Shown here: positions 34,874-43,374 of the stretch, in pieces
Numbering within the stretch: position 1 is the stretch's first letter
Layout of the letters: each line of letters begins with the position of its first letter
DNA from: Microvirga soli
GTDB lineage: Bacteria; Pseudomonadota; Alphaproteobacteria; Rhizobiales; Beijerinckiaceae
Reading direction: 5' to 3'
Assembly (NCBI RefSeq): GCF_016734765.1
Contig: NZ_JAERQE010000019.1
Span: 33,305 to 97,304, forward strand
Length of the DNA stretch: 64,000 nt
Notes under the pieces: generated by a model
Databases searched by the model: none
Seen by the model: only the letters and a program-made list of their open reading frames with translations
What the model was told of the DNA's origin: nothing
Position numbers and translations under genes: made by a program

Positions 34874-36340
34874 CTAAGTGACGACAGCTTCAGCCTCGAT
34901 CTCAACTGCGTACTCCCCGACCAAGCGTGAGATCTCGAGCAAAGTATTCGCAGGCCGCACGGCTCCGAAGTATCGACCATGCACCCGGGAAACAGGCTCC
35001 CAGTCGTCTGCATTTCTGAGATAGACACGCGTTCGGACTGTGTCTGCAAGCGTTCCGCCCAAAGAGGCGATGCTCGCTGCGATCTTATCCAGGATGTAGA
35101 CCGCCTGCCCTTCGGGATCGTCTGGACAGATGATTTCACCTGTGCCGTGGGTGGCTGTTGTTCCGCTAACAAGGATGCGATTGCCAATCCGCACGGCACG
35201 GCTGTACCCACAGATGGGCTCCCAGACGCTGCCGGAGTCAATGCGTAGGCGGTCAGATCGCCCATCGATCGGGACGGCCTCGAATACCGGCGGGAAGCTC
35301 TCGAGATGATCGCTGAGATCGCCGGACGCCGTAAGAAAAGGCGGGCGACGGTACTCGTCACCACAATCACCTGGGATGCGCCGAGTAGACACCAAAGCCT
35401 CGTCGATCCGCTGTTTGTCATCTTCGTCCAATGAGAACGAAAACAGGGCAGCATTGTCTGCCCGATGCTCGCGCTCTCCCAGCCGAGCCCCAACGATGAC
35501 AGCCGCGACGGCCGGCTGTTCGAGCACCCAGCGCGTGGCCACATTGGCAACGGACACACCGTGCTTGCGAGCAATCTCGTGCACGGCCGCCAGAATCGTC
35601 TGGAGAGCCGACCACCCTCCGATGGTGTCGATGAAGCGCTTGTACTTCGACTTGCTCCAGTCCTCGATAGATGTTGGCTCGGGCGCACCCACCCACCGGT
35701 CCGTCAGGAAGCCGCCCCCGAGTGTGCCATAGGCCAGCAGGCGCACGCCTGCGGCGAGACAGAAAGTGCTCATGCCCTCCCCAGCGCGTCGGTCGAGAAG
35801 GGAGAAGGAGACCTGGTTCGATACGATCGGGAAGCCGTGCTTCACCAGCAGGCGCAGGTGGTCGGTATTGAAATTCGTCACGCCGAGATGGCGGATGCGC
35901 CCGTCCTGCTGCAGCGCAACAAGCTCCTTCATGGCATCAATGTAGCCTGGGTGTTCGAACATCCACCAATGGAACTGCAGGAGGTCAATGGAATCGACAC
36001 CAAGGCGCTCGAGGCGCTGAGCGATACCAGCCCGCACGACGTCCGCCGTCATCGGCCCAGGCGTGGGGCACCACTTAGTAAAAGCCGCCGGACGCTGCTT
36101 CTCGGCTCCAGTCTGCATGCTCAAAAAACGACCGGTGATCAGCTCCGCACTGCCGTAATGGTCAGCCATGTCGAAGCTGTCAAAGCCGTCGCGGGCATAG
36201 TCGGCCATGGCGGCGGCTGCGGTGTCGCGATCCAAGGGGCAGCCACCTCGCTCCATATCGGCCACTTGCCAAAGGCCGGTGACCACACGGCTGATCTCAA
36301 GCCCGGGTGCGAGCAGTATCCGATCGGGGGGAAGTGACAT
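34874..36340 (-). CDS. Aldo/keto reductase fused to a RidA-like domain
   Basis: A 488-residue two-domain protein from Met at 36340 (GGAG 6 nt upstream). Residues 1-320 are an aldo/keto reductase with the tetrad Asp57, Tyr62 (FDMADHYGS), Lys89 (FTKWC) and His124 (LLQFHWW). Residues from about 365 are a RidA/YjgF domain (SRAVRIGNRILVSGTTATHG, DKIAASIASLGGTLAD, EIEAEAVV). The arginine that RidA uses for imine hydrolysis is in PARS; here it reads RPANT, giving Asn, so the domain is not a classical enamine deaminase. It is last in a five-gene operon with a second AKR. NAD(P)H-dependent reduction of an aldehyde or ketone is likely; the substrate is unknown. Confidence 0.9.
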   Translation of the reverse strand: MSLPPDRILLAPGLEISRVVTGLWQVADMERGGCPLDRDTAAAAMADYARDGFDSFDMADHYGSAELITGRFLSMQTGAEKQRPAAFTKWCPTPGPMTADVVRAGIAQRLERLGVDSIDLLQFHWWMFEHPGYIDAMKELVALQQDGRIRHLGVTNFNTDHLRLLVKHGFPIVSNQVSFSLLDRRAGEGMSTFCLAAGVRLLAYGTLGGGFLTDRWVGAPEPTSIEDWSKSKYKRFIDTIGGWSALQTILAAVHEIARKHGVSVANVATRWVLEQPAVAAVIVGARLGEREHRADNAALFSFSLDEDDKQRIDEALVSTRRIPGDCGDEYRRPPFLTASGDLSDHLESFPPVFEAVPIDGRSDRLRIDSGSVWEPICGYSRAVRIGNRILVSGTTATHGTGEIICPDDPEGQAVYILDKIAASIASLGGTLADTVRTRVYLRNADDWEPVSRVHGRYFGAVRPANTLLEISRLVGEYAVEIEAEAVVT

Positions 36341-36408
36341 GGTAATCTCCGGCAAAAGGCGAAGGCTCCGCGCCGGGCGCGGAGCCTGTGTCACCGACAG
36401 AGCAGGTT

Positions 36409-37680
36409 CTAGCGCGATGGGATCTTAGCCTTGATGGCAGTGACCTCATCGACGCCCATCTGGCCGACCGTGGTAATCTCACCGTTCTGAATTCGCCATA
36501 GCCGGAAGGGGCCGGTGATATCGCCATATTGGTCGAAGCTCACAGGGCCAATGACACCCTCGTAGCGCACCGGTTTGCCGTCTTTGATGAGTTGGAGCGC
36601 CTTCTTGAAGCCCTCCGGACCGGCATAGATCACTTCGCCGTCACTCCCGGTGACTTTGCGGATGGCGTCCCGGATCGCTGCCGCCTCAAACTTGCCGGCC
36701 TGAGCTACCGCAAGGCCGAGGATTGCTGCCGCGTCATAAGCCCTGTCAGCGGCTGGAGCATTGGCATCAAAGCCGCCGGACATTGCCGGATAAGCCTTCA
36801 CGAAATGCTCGGTCGAGGGCGTCTTGGTCGTGCCGGACGAGGTTCCAATCGCATCGTTCAGATAACGCGGCCCGACGTCGCGGATGAAGTCCGCGCTGTT
36901 CATGCCGTCATTCAGGAGAAACTTTGCGGCGCCGCCCTGCGAAATCCAGGTGCGTGCAATCGCTGTGCCGTCGCCCGGATAGGAGACGAGGTATAGGGCA
37001 GGTGGATCTCCCTCAAGACCACGAGTGACCTCCGGTGCATAGGAAGCCTGACCTTGGTTATACGGCGTTATGGAGGTAATTTGGCCCCCGAGCGCTTCGT
37101 AGGCACGTTTGAACTCCGCCACCATGTTCACGCCGAAGTCGTTATTGACGTGAATGACCGCAATTTTCTTCAGGCCTTGATCCATCGCGTATTTCGCGGC
37201 CGCTGTGCCTTGAAGCGCGTCCGAGGTGATGGTGCGGAAGAAAATACCGTTCGTCTTCCCCTCTTGTGCAGTACGGGTGAGCGTCGGCGACGAGGAGGCG
37301 GGCGAGATCTGAACCACGTTCGCTGGCGCTGTCACCGAGGTCAGAATGGGAAGCGATACGGAGGAGATGATGCCGCCGATGATCGCTGGCACGCGCTTGA
37401 GGTCAACGAGTTGCCGGGCTTGGTCGACTGCGACGGAGCCTTGACTCTGCGAGTCCCTAAGGTCCGCGGCGAGCTGGCAGCCGGCGGCACCGCCCGCCTC
37501 GTTGATCTCCTTAAAGGCAAGTTCGATGGATTTGGCCGCAGCCTGGCCGAAGCGCCCGGCCGGACCGGTCAGCTCCACGACAACGCCAACCGTGTGCGTG
37601 CAGGGTTGCTGTGCTGATACTGGCAGTGGCGCGAGAGCAATCGCTAGGCTGGCGGCTGAAACAATGGATGTAAAGCGCAC
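36409..37680 (-). CDS. HAAT-family ABC transporter substrate-binding protein
   Basis: About 423 residues from the GTG at 37680, which opens a signal peptide (RFTSIVSAASLAIALAP, cleavage near VSAQQP). The type I periplasmic binding fold is clear: HTVGVVVELTGPAGRFGQAA, AGCQLAADLRDSQSQ, VPAIIGGIISSVS, KKIAVIHVNNDFGVNMV and FVKAYPAMSG. Such proteins bind branched-chain amino acids, amides, urea or aromatic acids. It is inside the AKR operon but belongs functionally with the divergently transcribed permease and ATPase genes at 39735-43109, which lack a binding protein of their own. Confidence 0.9.
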   Translation of the reverse strand: MRFTSIVSAASLAIALAPLPVSAQQPCTHTVGVVVELTGPAGRFGQAAAKSIELAFKEINEAGGAAGCQLAADLRDSQSQGSVAVDQARQLVDLKRVPAIIGGIISSVSLPILTSVTAPANVVQISPASSSPTLTRTAQEGKTNGIFFRTITSDALQGTAAAKYAMDQGLKKIAVIHVNNDFGVNMVAEFKRAYEALGGQITSITPYNQGQASYAPEVTRGLEGDPPALYLVSYPGDGTAIARTWISQGGAAKFLLNDGMNSADFIRDVGPRYLNDAIGTSSGTTKTPSTEHFVKAYPAMSGGFDANAPAADRAYDAAAILGLAVAQAGKFEAAAIRDAIRKVTGSDGEVIYAGPEGFKKALQLIKDGKPVRYEGVIGPVSFDQYGDITGPFRLWRIQNGEITTVGQMGVDEVTAIKAKIPSR

Positions 37681-37803
37681 GGTGAACACTCTCCCTTGGT
37701 CTAGTCCGCCGGAGTGAGCTCTGACGTCACTTGCCCCTCCTGGCCACACAGCAGTGTTTCGTCTCGGCGGCCTTTTGGCAAGTGTGGCGAGCTGGAATGG
37801 TCC

Positions 37804-38247
37804 TCAAGAGCTAGGACCGATCCAAGTCTCGTGCAGGGCAAGCCAACGCACACGCCGCCTGTCCGCAATTGAAACTTCAAATAGGGCGGTCGATTGGCGT
37901 CGGGTGACGGCCTCGCCCACTGTTTGCTCCTCCACATAGCCGAGAAGGACGAGCGGCGGTCGCAAGAGCAGAACCTCGGGCTCGGCAATGGCGATGTGGA
38001 ACGAGCCCTGGCTTGCCCTAGCCCCGTGGGTTCCCCGCAGCCAGCCGATCACATCCGGTCGCTGAAGCCTTTGTCCACTCGGAGACACCATGGTGAACTC
38101 CTCGCCGAGAGAGCTCTCCACGCGGGTAAATACCGCGTTTGTGTTCTCGGCCTTTCCGCTGAGCCATGCTTCGAAGAAGGCATGCAGACCGGACACCTCT
38201 TGGAGGACGGCCTGGGCGAGGGGGTGGTCGAGGCCCATGAGGATCAC
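37804..38247 (-). CDS. NTF2-like (SnoaL/DUF4440 type) protein
   Basis: A 147-residue protein whose GTG start overlaps the stop of the upstream AKR gene by 4 bp (GTGA). It has the single NTF2-like domain pattern: a helix (QEVSGLHAFFEAWLSG), FTRVESSLGEEFTMVSPSGQ, PDVIGWLRGTHG and C-terminal strands ending RWLALHETWIG. Such proteins act as small isomerases, hydrolases or binding proteins. Tight coupling to the AKR suggests a shared pathway step. Confidence 0.75.
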   Translation of the reverse strand: MILMGLDHPLAQAVLQEVSGLHAFFEAWLSGKAENTNAVFTRVESSLGEEFTMVSPSGQRLQRPDVIGWLRGTHGARASQGSFHIAIAEPEVLLLRPPLVLLGYVEEQTVGEAVTRRQSTALFEVSIADRRRVRWLALHETWIGPSS

Positions 38248-39293
38248 GCTTCGTTGAGGTTGTAATGCATGATGCGACCGTGCCGACCCTGCCGATCACG
38301 CTCTAGCGTGTAGGTGTCTCCTTCCGGGCCAGTCCTGCGTGCCAGAACGCTGTCGATGGCGGCTCGGTCCTTCTCATCGAGGGCAAGCCGAAACACATCC
38401 AGATTGTCGGGCAGGTGCTCGGCATAGCGGGCACCGATGATGGCGCCTGCCACTGCCGGCTGGTCCAAGACCCACCGGGTGGCCACCGCCGTGAGGCTGA
38501 CCACGTGCTTGCGCCCGATCTCCCGCAAGGTGCCTAGCAGGTTCTGGAATAAGGACCAGCCGCCGAAATCGTCGATGATGAGCTTGTACTTGACCAGCGA
38601 ACGATTGGCGAAGGGCTCCTGCGGCTCCGGCGCCCCGAGCCACCGCTCCGAAAGAAAGCCGCCCGCCACCGTCCCATAGCACAGAAGCTTCATGTCGCGC
38701 TCTTGGCACAGCGCAACAAGGCCGTTCTCGGGCCTCTGATCGAGAAGCGAGTACTGGACCTGCATCGACACAAGCGGCACCCCGGAATCGAGCAAGGTTC
38801 GCGTATGGGGTGTATCGAAGTTGGTGCCGCCGATCTGGTGGATCTTCCCCTCATCCTGGAGTTCCTTGAGGATGAGAGCTGTCTCGATGGCGCCTGGAAC
38901 GGCGTAGTTCCACCAGTGGAACTGCACCAGATCGAGACGCTCAATCCTGAGCCGCCGGAGCGAGCGGTCGATGATCTCCCTTACATAGGGGCGGTCGACG
39001 CGGGAGAGGGCGTCCCAGTCCGGCACGAACTTGGTGTGTACCTTGAAGTTCTTCAGTGCTTCGGAGCCGCGCTCGGCGAGCATGCGTTCACGAAAGCGCC
39101 CGATCATCTCTTCGACGCCGATGTAGATGTCGGCACAGTCGAAGGCCGTGACCCCCGCATCCACGAACGCAGCCATGTCGGCGATCGCCCGCTCGGCCTC
39201 AATGGCACCATGCCCGCCGGCGAGCTGCCAGCCCCCGCGCAGCATGCGAGAGATCCGGTAGCCCGGGGCGAGCTCAATGGTTTCAACTGTCAT
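38244..39293 (-). CDS. Aldo/keto reductase
   Basis: A 349-residue single-domain AKR with Asp-x4-Tyr in AFDCADIYIG, Lys in VHTKFVP and His in VQFHWWNY. It is clearly related to the AKR half of the fusion protein at 34874-36340 (shared QFHWW, TNF(D/N)T, YGT(V/L)(A/G)GGFL and RWVL(D/E)QPAVA segments), so the operon carries two paralogues, only one of which has the RidA extension. Its ATG overlaps the preceding TIGR04076 stop (ATGA). Substrate unknown. Confidence 0.92.
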   Translation of the reverse strand: MTVETIELAPGYRISRMLRGGWQLAGGHGAIEAERAIADMAAFVDAGVTAFDCADIYIGVEEMIGRFRERMLAERGSEALKNFKVHTKFVPDWDALSRVDRPYVREIIDRSLRRLRIERLDLVQFHWWNYAVPGAIETALILKELQDEGKIHQIGGTNFDTPHTRTLLDSGVPLVSMQVQYSLLDQRPENGLVALCQERDMKLLCYGTVAGGFLSERWLGAPEPQEPFANRSLVKYKLIIDDFGGWSLFQNLLGTLREIGRKHVVSLTAVATRWVLDQPAVAGAIIGARYAEHLPDNLDVFRLALDEKDRAAIDSVLARRTGPEGDTYTLERDRQGRHGRIMHYNLNEA

Positions 39294-39640
39294 GTCAGGC
39301 TCTCATTGGGCAAAGGGACCGCCGTGACCTCCGCGTGGCGGAACACACGTTTCGCCATCCGGCTGATCCGAAGCCTGCTTGGACAATTAGGGTCCGGGCA
39401 GGCGACCTCGGCGTCGGTGGACATCCAGTCGTTCGGATGAGTGACGCGTTGCTTCGCAGGGAGAAGCGGCAAGAGCGCAGCGAGCGAAAAGATCGAGAAT
39501 CCCTGGCCCGGAGGGAGGTAAAGCATCTCCCCTTTGAGCTCAAAGTAGTCACCGGGCTTGGCGCCACAATACAGCGTGGCGCCGTCTGGGGCGACGACCT
39601 CTACCCTCAGGTCATAGAGCTCAAAGGAATCATCTGCCAC
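39290..39640 (-). CDS. TIGR04076-like small protein
   Basis: A 116-residue protein starting MADDSFELYDLRVEVVAPDG, with YCGAKPGDYFELKGEMLYLP, GFSIFSLAALLPLLPAKQR and VACPDPNCPSRLRISRM. This order (strand-forming start, Gly-Asp turn, hydrophobic middle, CPDP near the end) matches my memory of TIGR04076, a family often found with aldo/keto reductases. Function is unknown. It is the first gene of the minus-strand operon, 94 bp from the divergent transporter genes; that gap must hold both promoters. Confidence 0.65.
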   Translation of the reverse strand: MADDSFELYDLRVEVVAPDGATLYCGAKPGDYFELKGEMLYLPPGQGFSIFSLAALLPLLPAKQRVTHPNDWMSTDAEVACPDPNCPSRLRISRMAKRVFRHAEVTAVPLPNESLT

Positions 39641-39734
39641 GGGACAACGTCCATTGCCTGTTGCACGTGCCCATTCTCATGACGCAAAATCGCCGCCCTC
39701 GCAACATGGCCCAATCGGGGACTCCGCTCCACTC

Positions 39735-40493
39735 ATGCTGACAGCCCAGTCGATCACCAAGACCTTCGGCGGCAATCGTGCCGTCGATGAGATGTCCTTC
39801 ACGATCGAGAAGGGTACGATCACAGGTCTTATTGGGCCGAATGGGGCAGGCAAGACAACCCTCTTCAATTGTCTGGCAGGCCTGCTCCCGCCGACTTCCG
39901 GATCTCTCAGTCTCGAGGGGGAGCGGATCGACGGTCTTTCGCCGGATCGGATCTTCGCCAGAGGACTGGCCCGGACGTTCCAAATCCCCAGGCCATTTCC
40001 AGAGATGACGGTCCTAGAGAACGTTATGGTGGCGCCATTGCACCAGCGGGGCGAGCGGTTCTGGGCCAATTGGATCACGCCGGGCCGGGTGGCCGCCGAG
40101 GAACGGACACTAGCGGCCGCAGCCCGGCACTGGATCGACTTTGTGGGACTGTCTCATCTTGCCGATCAACCGGCCCGAGTCCTGTCCGGTGGGCAGCGCA
40201 AGCTTTTGGAACTCGCCCGGGTTCTCGTGGCCAAGCCGCGCCTGATCCTGCTCGACGAACCGGGAGCTGGGGTCAACCCTGTGCTGTTGGACGCGATCGT
40301 CGATCGAATCATGAATCTCAACCGACAGGGGGTCACGTTCCTAGTCATCGAGCACAACATGGATCTGGTGATGAACCTGTGCAGTCCTATCATGGTGATG
40401 GCGCAGGGGCGCCTTTTGATGGCCGGATCAGCCCAAGAGGTCCGCGACGATCCGAGGGTGGTCGAGGCCTACCTTGGCGGAGCCCCGGCGTGA
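39735..40493 (+). CDS. HAAT-family ABC transporter ATP-binding protein (LivG-like)
   Basis: A 252-residue ATPase from Met at 39735 (MLTAQSITKTFGGNRAVDEM). Walker A GPNGAGKT, signature LSGGQRK and Walker B LILLDEPGAGVNP are intact, and the inserted LARTFQIPRPFPEMTVLENV segment is the LivG hallmark. It energises uptake through the two membrane proteins encoded downstream. The stop overlaps the next start by 4 bp. Confidence 0.94.
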   Translation: MLTAQSITKTFGGNRAVDEMSFTIEKGTITGLIGPNGAGKTTLFNCLAGLLPPTSGSLSLEGERIDGLSPDRIFARGLARTFQIPRPFPEMTVLENVMVAPLHQRGERFWANWITPGRVAAEERTLAAAARHWIDFVGLSHLADQPARVLSGGQRKLLELARVLVAKPRLILLDEPGAGVNPVLLDAIVDRIMNLNRQGVTFLVIEHNMDLVMNLCSPIMVMAQGRLLMAGSAQEVRDDPRVVEAYLGGAPA

Positions 40494-41212
40494 CGGCTCT
40501 CCGGGTCGAGGCGCTGGAGGCCGGCTACGAGCCGGGACTCCCGATCGTGCGGGGCGCGTCACTGTCGGTCGAATCCAACGAAATTCTTGCGGTCCTCGGA
40601 CCGAATGGAGCCGGAAAGTCGACGCTGATCAAGGCGATCGCCGGGCTCGTACCGGTCTCTGCAGGAAGGGTTCTCCTACACGATCGAGAGATCACCGGAC
40701 GCGCGGCTCATCGACTGCCGCACGAAGGCCTAGGATTCGTGCCACAGACCGAGAACGTGTTCGTGAACCTCTCAATCGACGACAATCTCGATCTCGCTGC
40801 CTCAATCCTGAAGGTGCCGAAGAAGCGGCGGCTCGACAAACTATATGCCCTGTTCCCCGATCTTGCGCGTCAGCGCCGTCTCCTAGCCGGTCGTCTCTCA
40901 GGCGGCCAGCGCCAGATGCTCGCTGTTGCTCGGGCGCTGGTCGGCGAGCCGAAGGTCTTGATGCTGGATGAGCCCTCGGCAGGTCTTTCGCCAAAGCTCG
41001 TCGGCATCGTCTTCGAGAAGCTCGTCGAGGTTCGCGCTACCGGTGTCACAATCGTGCTGGTTGAGCAGAACGTAAAGGCGGCCCTTGCCATAGCCGACCG
41101 TGCCGCAGTCTTGGTCGAAGGAAGCACCCGGATCGTTGGCACCGCGCGGGAGCTCGCGAAGGATCCGCAAGTCGCTGCGCTTTATCTCGGACACTATCGA
41201 GGAGACACCTAG
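40490..41212 (+). CDS. HAAT-family ABC transporter ATP-binding protein (LivF-like)
   Basis: A 240-residue ATPase starting at a GTG that overlaps the LivG-like stop (GTGA). It has YEPGLPIVRGASLSVESNEI, Walker A GPNGAGKST, the LivF-type LGFVPQTENVFVNLSI Q-loop, signature LSGGQRQM and Walker B VLMLDEPSAGLSP. The reading frame remains open far upstream of this GTG, but that part lies inside the previous gene. It is the second ATPase of the transporter. Confidence 0.94.
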   Translation: MTALRVEALEAGYEPGLPIVRGASLSVESNEILAVLGPNGAGKSTLIKAIAGLVPVSAGRVLLHDREITGRAAHRLPHEGLGFVPQTENVFVNLSIDDNLDLAASILKVPKKRRLDKLYALFPDLARQRRLLAGRLSGGQRQMLAVARALVGEPKVLMLDEPSAGLSPKLVGIVFEKLVEVRATGVTIVLVEQNVKAALAIADRAAVLVEGSTRIVGTARELAKDPQVAALYLGHYRGDT

Positions 41213-42129
41213 TGTTGCAGCTCATCGCCGACGGCTTCGTCATCGGCTCGGTCATTGCGCTTGGGGCCATAGGCGTGACGTTGGTCTATTCGATCCTACG
41301 ATTTGCGAACTTCGCGCATGGCGAGCTCCTGACCTGGGGCGCCTATCTCGCATGGACAGCGCTCCTCGGCTTTGCTGCTGTCTGGGGACCTATGGAGCCG
41401 CTTGGCCCATTCTCGTTCGGCTGGACGCTTCTTGCATCGCTTGGCGTTGCAGCGATCGCCACTGCGGCGTTGGCGCTTTTGGTCGATCTGCTCCTGTTTC
41501 GTCAGCTGCGGCGACACGGGAGCGCGATCACACTAATCATGGCGAGCTTTGGAGCCGCTCTTGTGCTCCGAAACCTGCTTCAGTTCATCTTTGGGGCAGT
41601 TCCAGAGTACTACAGCCGTGAGATTCAGGTTGCTATCCGGCTCGTCCCACGGGATGTGCTGGGTGGGTTACGGATCACCCCAGATCAACTTTTCGTCCTT
41701 GGTCTGACGGCCGTTTCGGTTGTCGGGCTTCATCTCTTTCTCACGCGAACAACCCTCGGCAAGGCGATGCGGGCAACCTCCATCAACCCGCAACTCGCTC
41801 AGGTGACAGGCATCGACGTCGATCGAGTGGTCCGCGCCACCTGGATCATCGGAGCCGTTCTTGCAGCTGTGGCGGGGGTGTTCTCAGGCCTTACCGTTCA
41901 ACTGCGGCCACAACTCGGCCTCGACCTTCTGCTTCCGCTCTTCGCCGCGGCAATCCTTGGTGGAATTGGCAGCGTCTACGGGGCGGTCGCAGGAGGTCTC
42001 ATCGTCGGACTTGCGGAGAGCCTGTCGGTACCCATCGTAGGGGCTGAATATCGGGCGGCGACCGCCTTCATAGTCCTCATCGCCATTCTGCTCATTCGCC
42101 CCACTGGCCTCTTTGGTGAGAGGCCGTGA
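41212..42129 (+). CDS. HAAT-family ABC transporter permease (LivH-like)
   Basis: A 305-residue polytopic membrane protein starting at GTG, 1-bp overlap with the previous stop. It begins LQLIADGFVIGSVIALGAIG and has the LivH pattern GVTLVYSILRFANFAHGELL and GKAMRATSINPQLAQVTGID (the EAA-like loop contacting the ATPases), then AAILGGIGSVYGAVAGGL. About eight membrane segments are expected. Confidence 0.93.
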   Translation: MLQLIADGFVIGSVIALGAIGVTLVYSILRFANFAHGELLTWGAYLAWTALLGFAAVWGPMEPLGPFSFGWTLLASLGVAAIATAALALLVDLLLFRQLRRHGSAITLIMASFGAALVLRNLLQFIFGAVPEYYSREIQVAIRLVPRDVLGGLRITPDQLFVLGLTAVSVVGLHLFLTRTTLGKAMRATSINPQLAQVTGIDVDRVVRATWIIGAVLAAVAGVFSGLTVQLRPQLGLDLLLPLFAAAILGGIGSVYGAVAGGLIVGLAESLSVPIVGAEYRAATAFIVLIAILLIRPTGLFGERP

Positions 42130-43109
42130 TGCCCGATCTGCTCGGTTTGCTCTCGTACGGCACCTTCTTTCTCGTGTTTGTCACGATTTATGGCCTGGTG
42201 GTGCTCGGCCTTAATCTGCAGTGGGGCTTTACAGGCCTGTTCAACGTAGGCGTTGCGGGATTCGTTGCGATCGGGGCCTACACGTCGGCTCTCCTCACAG
42301 CGCCGGACTACCCCAATCAGATCGGCGGCTTGGGTCTGCCTATCCCCCTCGGCTGGCTCGGAGCGATGGCGACGTCTGGCCTTGCAGCCTTTATCGTCGG
42401 GGTGGCGGCACTGCGCCTGCGGCACGACTATTTGGCCATCACCACATTCGGTATCGCTGTGACCCTGCAGCTGGTCGCGTTGAATGCCCAGGGCTTAACG
42501 GGCGGTCCGTTCGGGCTGCAGTTCATCCCAAAGCCATTCGCAGATATCATCGCGGATAACCTCGCCTGGAATCTGACTTACCTGGCGATGGCTGCAACGC
42601 TGCTTGGTCTCAGCTATGCTGCCCTGGAGCGTCTGGTACGTAGCCCCTGGGGGCGCGTTTTGCGGGCGATCCGCGAGGACGAGACGGCGGCCGAGTCCCT
42701 AGGGAAGCGGGCCTTCCGGTTTCGCCTCCAGGCCTTTGTGATCGGTTGCATGCTCATGGGGCTTGGCGGAGCGCTCTACGCGCACTTTGTGGGCTACATC
42801 GCTCCGGAGGATTTTCTGCCGATCCTCACGTTTCAGCTTTGGACGATGCTGATCGTGGGCGGCTCGGGCAACAATCGTGGGGCCATCCTTGGAGCCGTCG
42901 TCGTGTGGGCCTTATGGACGCTCTCTGGGAATGTGCTTCGGGAACTCGTCCCGGCCGAGCATCAGGCCAGGGCAGCGACCCTGCAAGTTGTTCTCATTGG
43001 TCTGCTTCTGATGCTCATTCTTTTGGTGAGACCACGTGGCCTTCTCGGCGAGGAGGCCATCGTTTCACGTCACATGAAGGACTCAGCTGGCGAATTGCAG
43101 GAGGAATAA
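42129..43109 (+). CDS. HAAT-family ABC transporter permease (LivM-like)
   Basis: About 326 residues from the ATG at 42129 or a GTG at 42126; both overlap the LivH-like stop. The LivM signature is present: YGLVVLGLNLQWGFTGLFNV near the N-terminus, RAIREDETAAESLGKRAFRF for the ATPase-contact loop, and a C-terminal LLMLILLVRPRGLLGEEA. It completes the transporter whose binding protein is encoded on the opposite strand at 36409-37680. Confidence 0.93.
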   Translation: MPDLLGLLSYGTFFLVFVTIYGLVVLGLNLQWGFTGLFNVGVAGFVAIGAYTSALLTAPDYPNQIGGLGLPIPLGWLGAMATSGLAAFIVGVAALRLRHDYLAITTFGIAVTLQLVALNAQGLTGGPFGLQFIPKPFADIIADNLAWNLTYLAMAATLLGLSYAALERLVRSPWGRVLRAIREDETAAESLGKRAFRFRLQAFVIGCMLMGLGGALYAHFVGYIAPEDFLPILTFQLWTMLIVGGSGNNRGAILGAVVVWALWTLSGNVLRELVPAEHQARAATLQVVLIGLLLMLILLVRPRGLLGEEAIVSRHMKDSAGELQEE

Positions 43110-43113
43110 GGCT

Positions 43114-43200
43114 GTCGAGGCGGGCTCGGACGAATAGCTTGTTACATCAGGCGGGCGCTACGCTGAACTGTTTGAATTGCAGGCGTCCAGTTATCGATAA
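43114..43200 (+). pseudogene. Remnant of the 3' end of an ABC exporter gene
   Basis: The 29 codons read VEAGSDE, a TAG stop, then LVTSGGRYAELFELQASSYR and a TAA stop. They align without gaps to the last 29 codons of the ABC exporter gene at 26341-26427; I count 73 of 87 bases identical by hand. Nothing of the rest of that gene is visible; the permease gene ends just upstream. This is the scar of a lost paralogue or of a recombination event. Confidence 0.75.
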
Positions 43201-43374
43201 AGTATGATGACACTATCTAATCCGGCTGGCTCCTCCCATTACCCGGCCCAGGCATTGCACGGAACGCTATCGAAAACCCGTAGCTGCACCTCTGGTTGTC
43301 GGCCGTCGCGCTGATGCTGGAACTTCAGCCGGGACATTCGTCGGGGAGCGGGCAACGACGTGGCGTTAGGCGGA

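Noticed and set aside
39869..40489. Long N-terminal extension of the LivF-like protein
   Set aside because: This stretch is the out-of-frame reading of the LivG-like gene; the GTG overlap at 40490 and family length give the true start.
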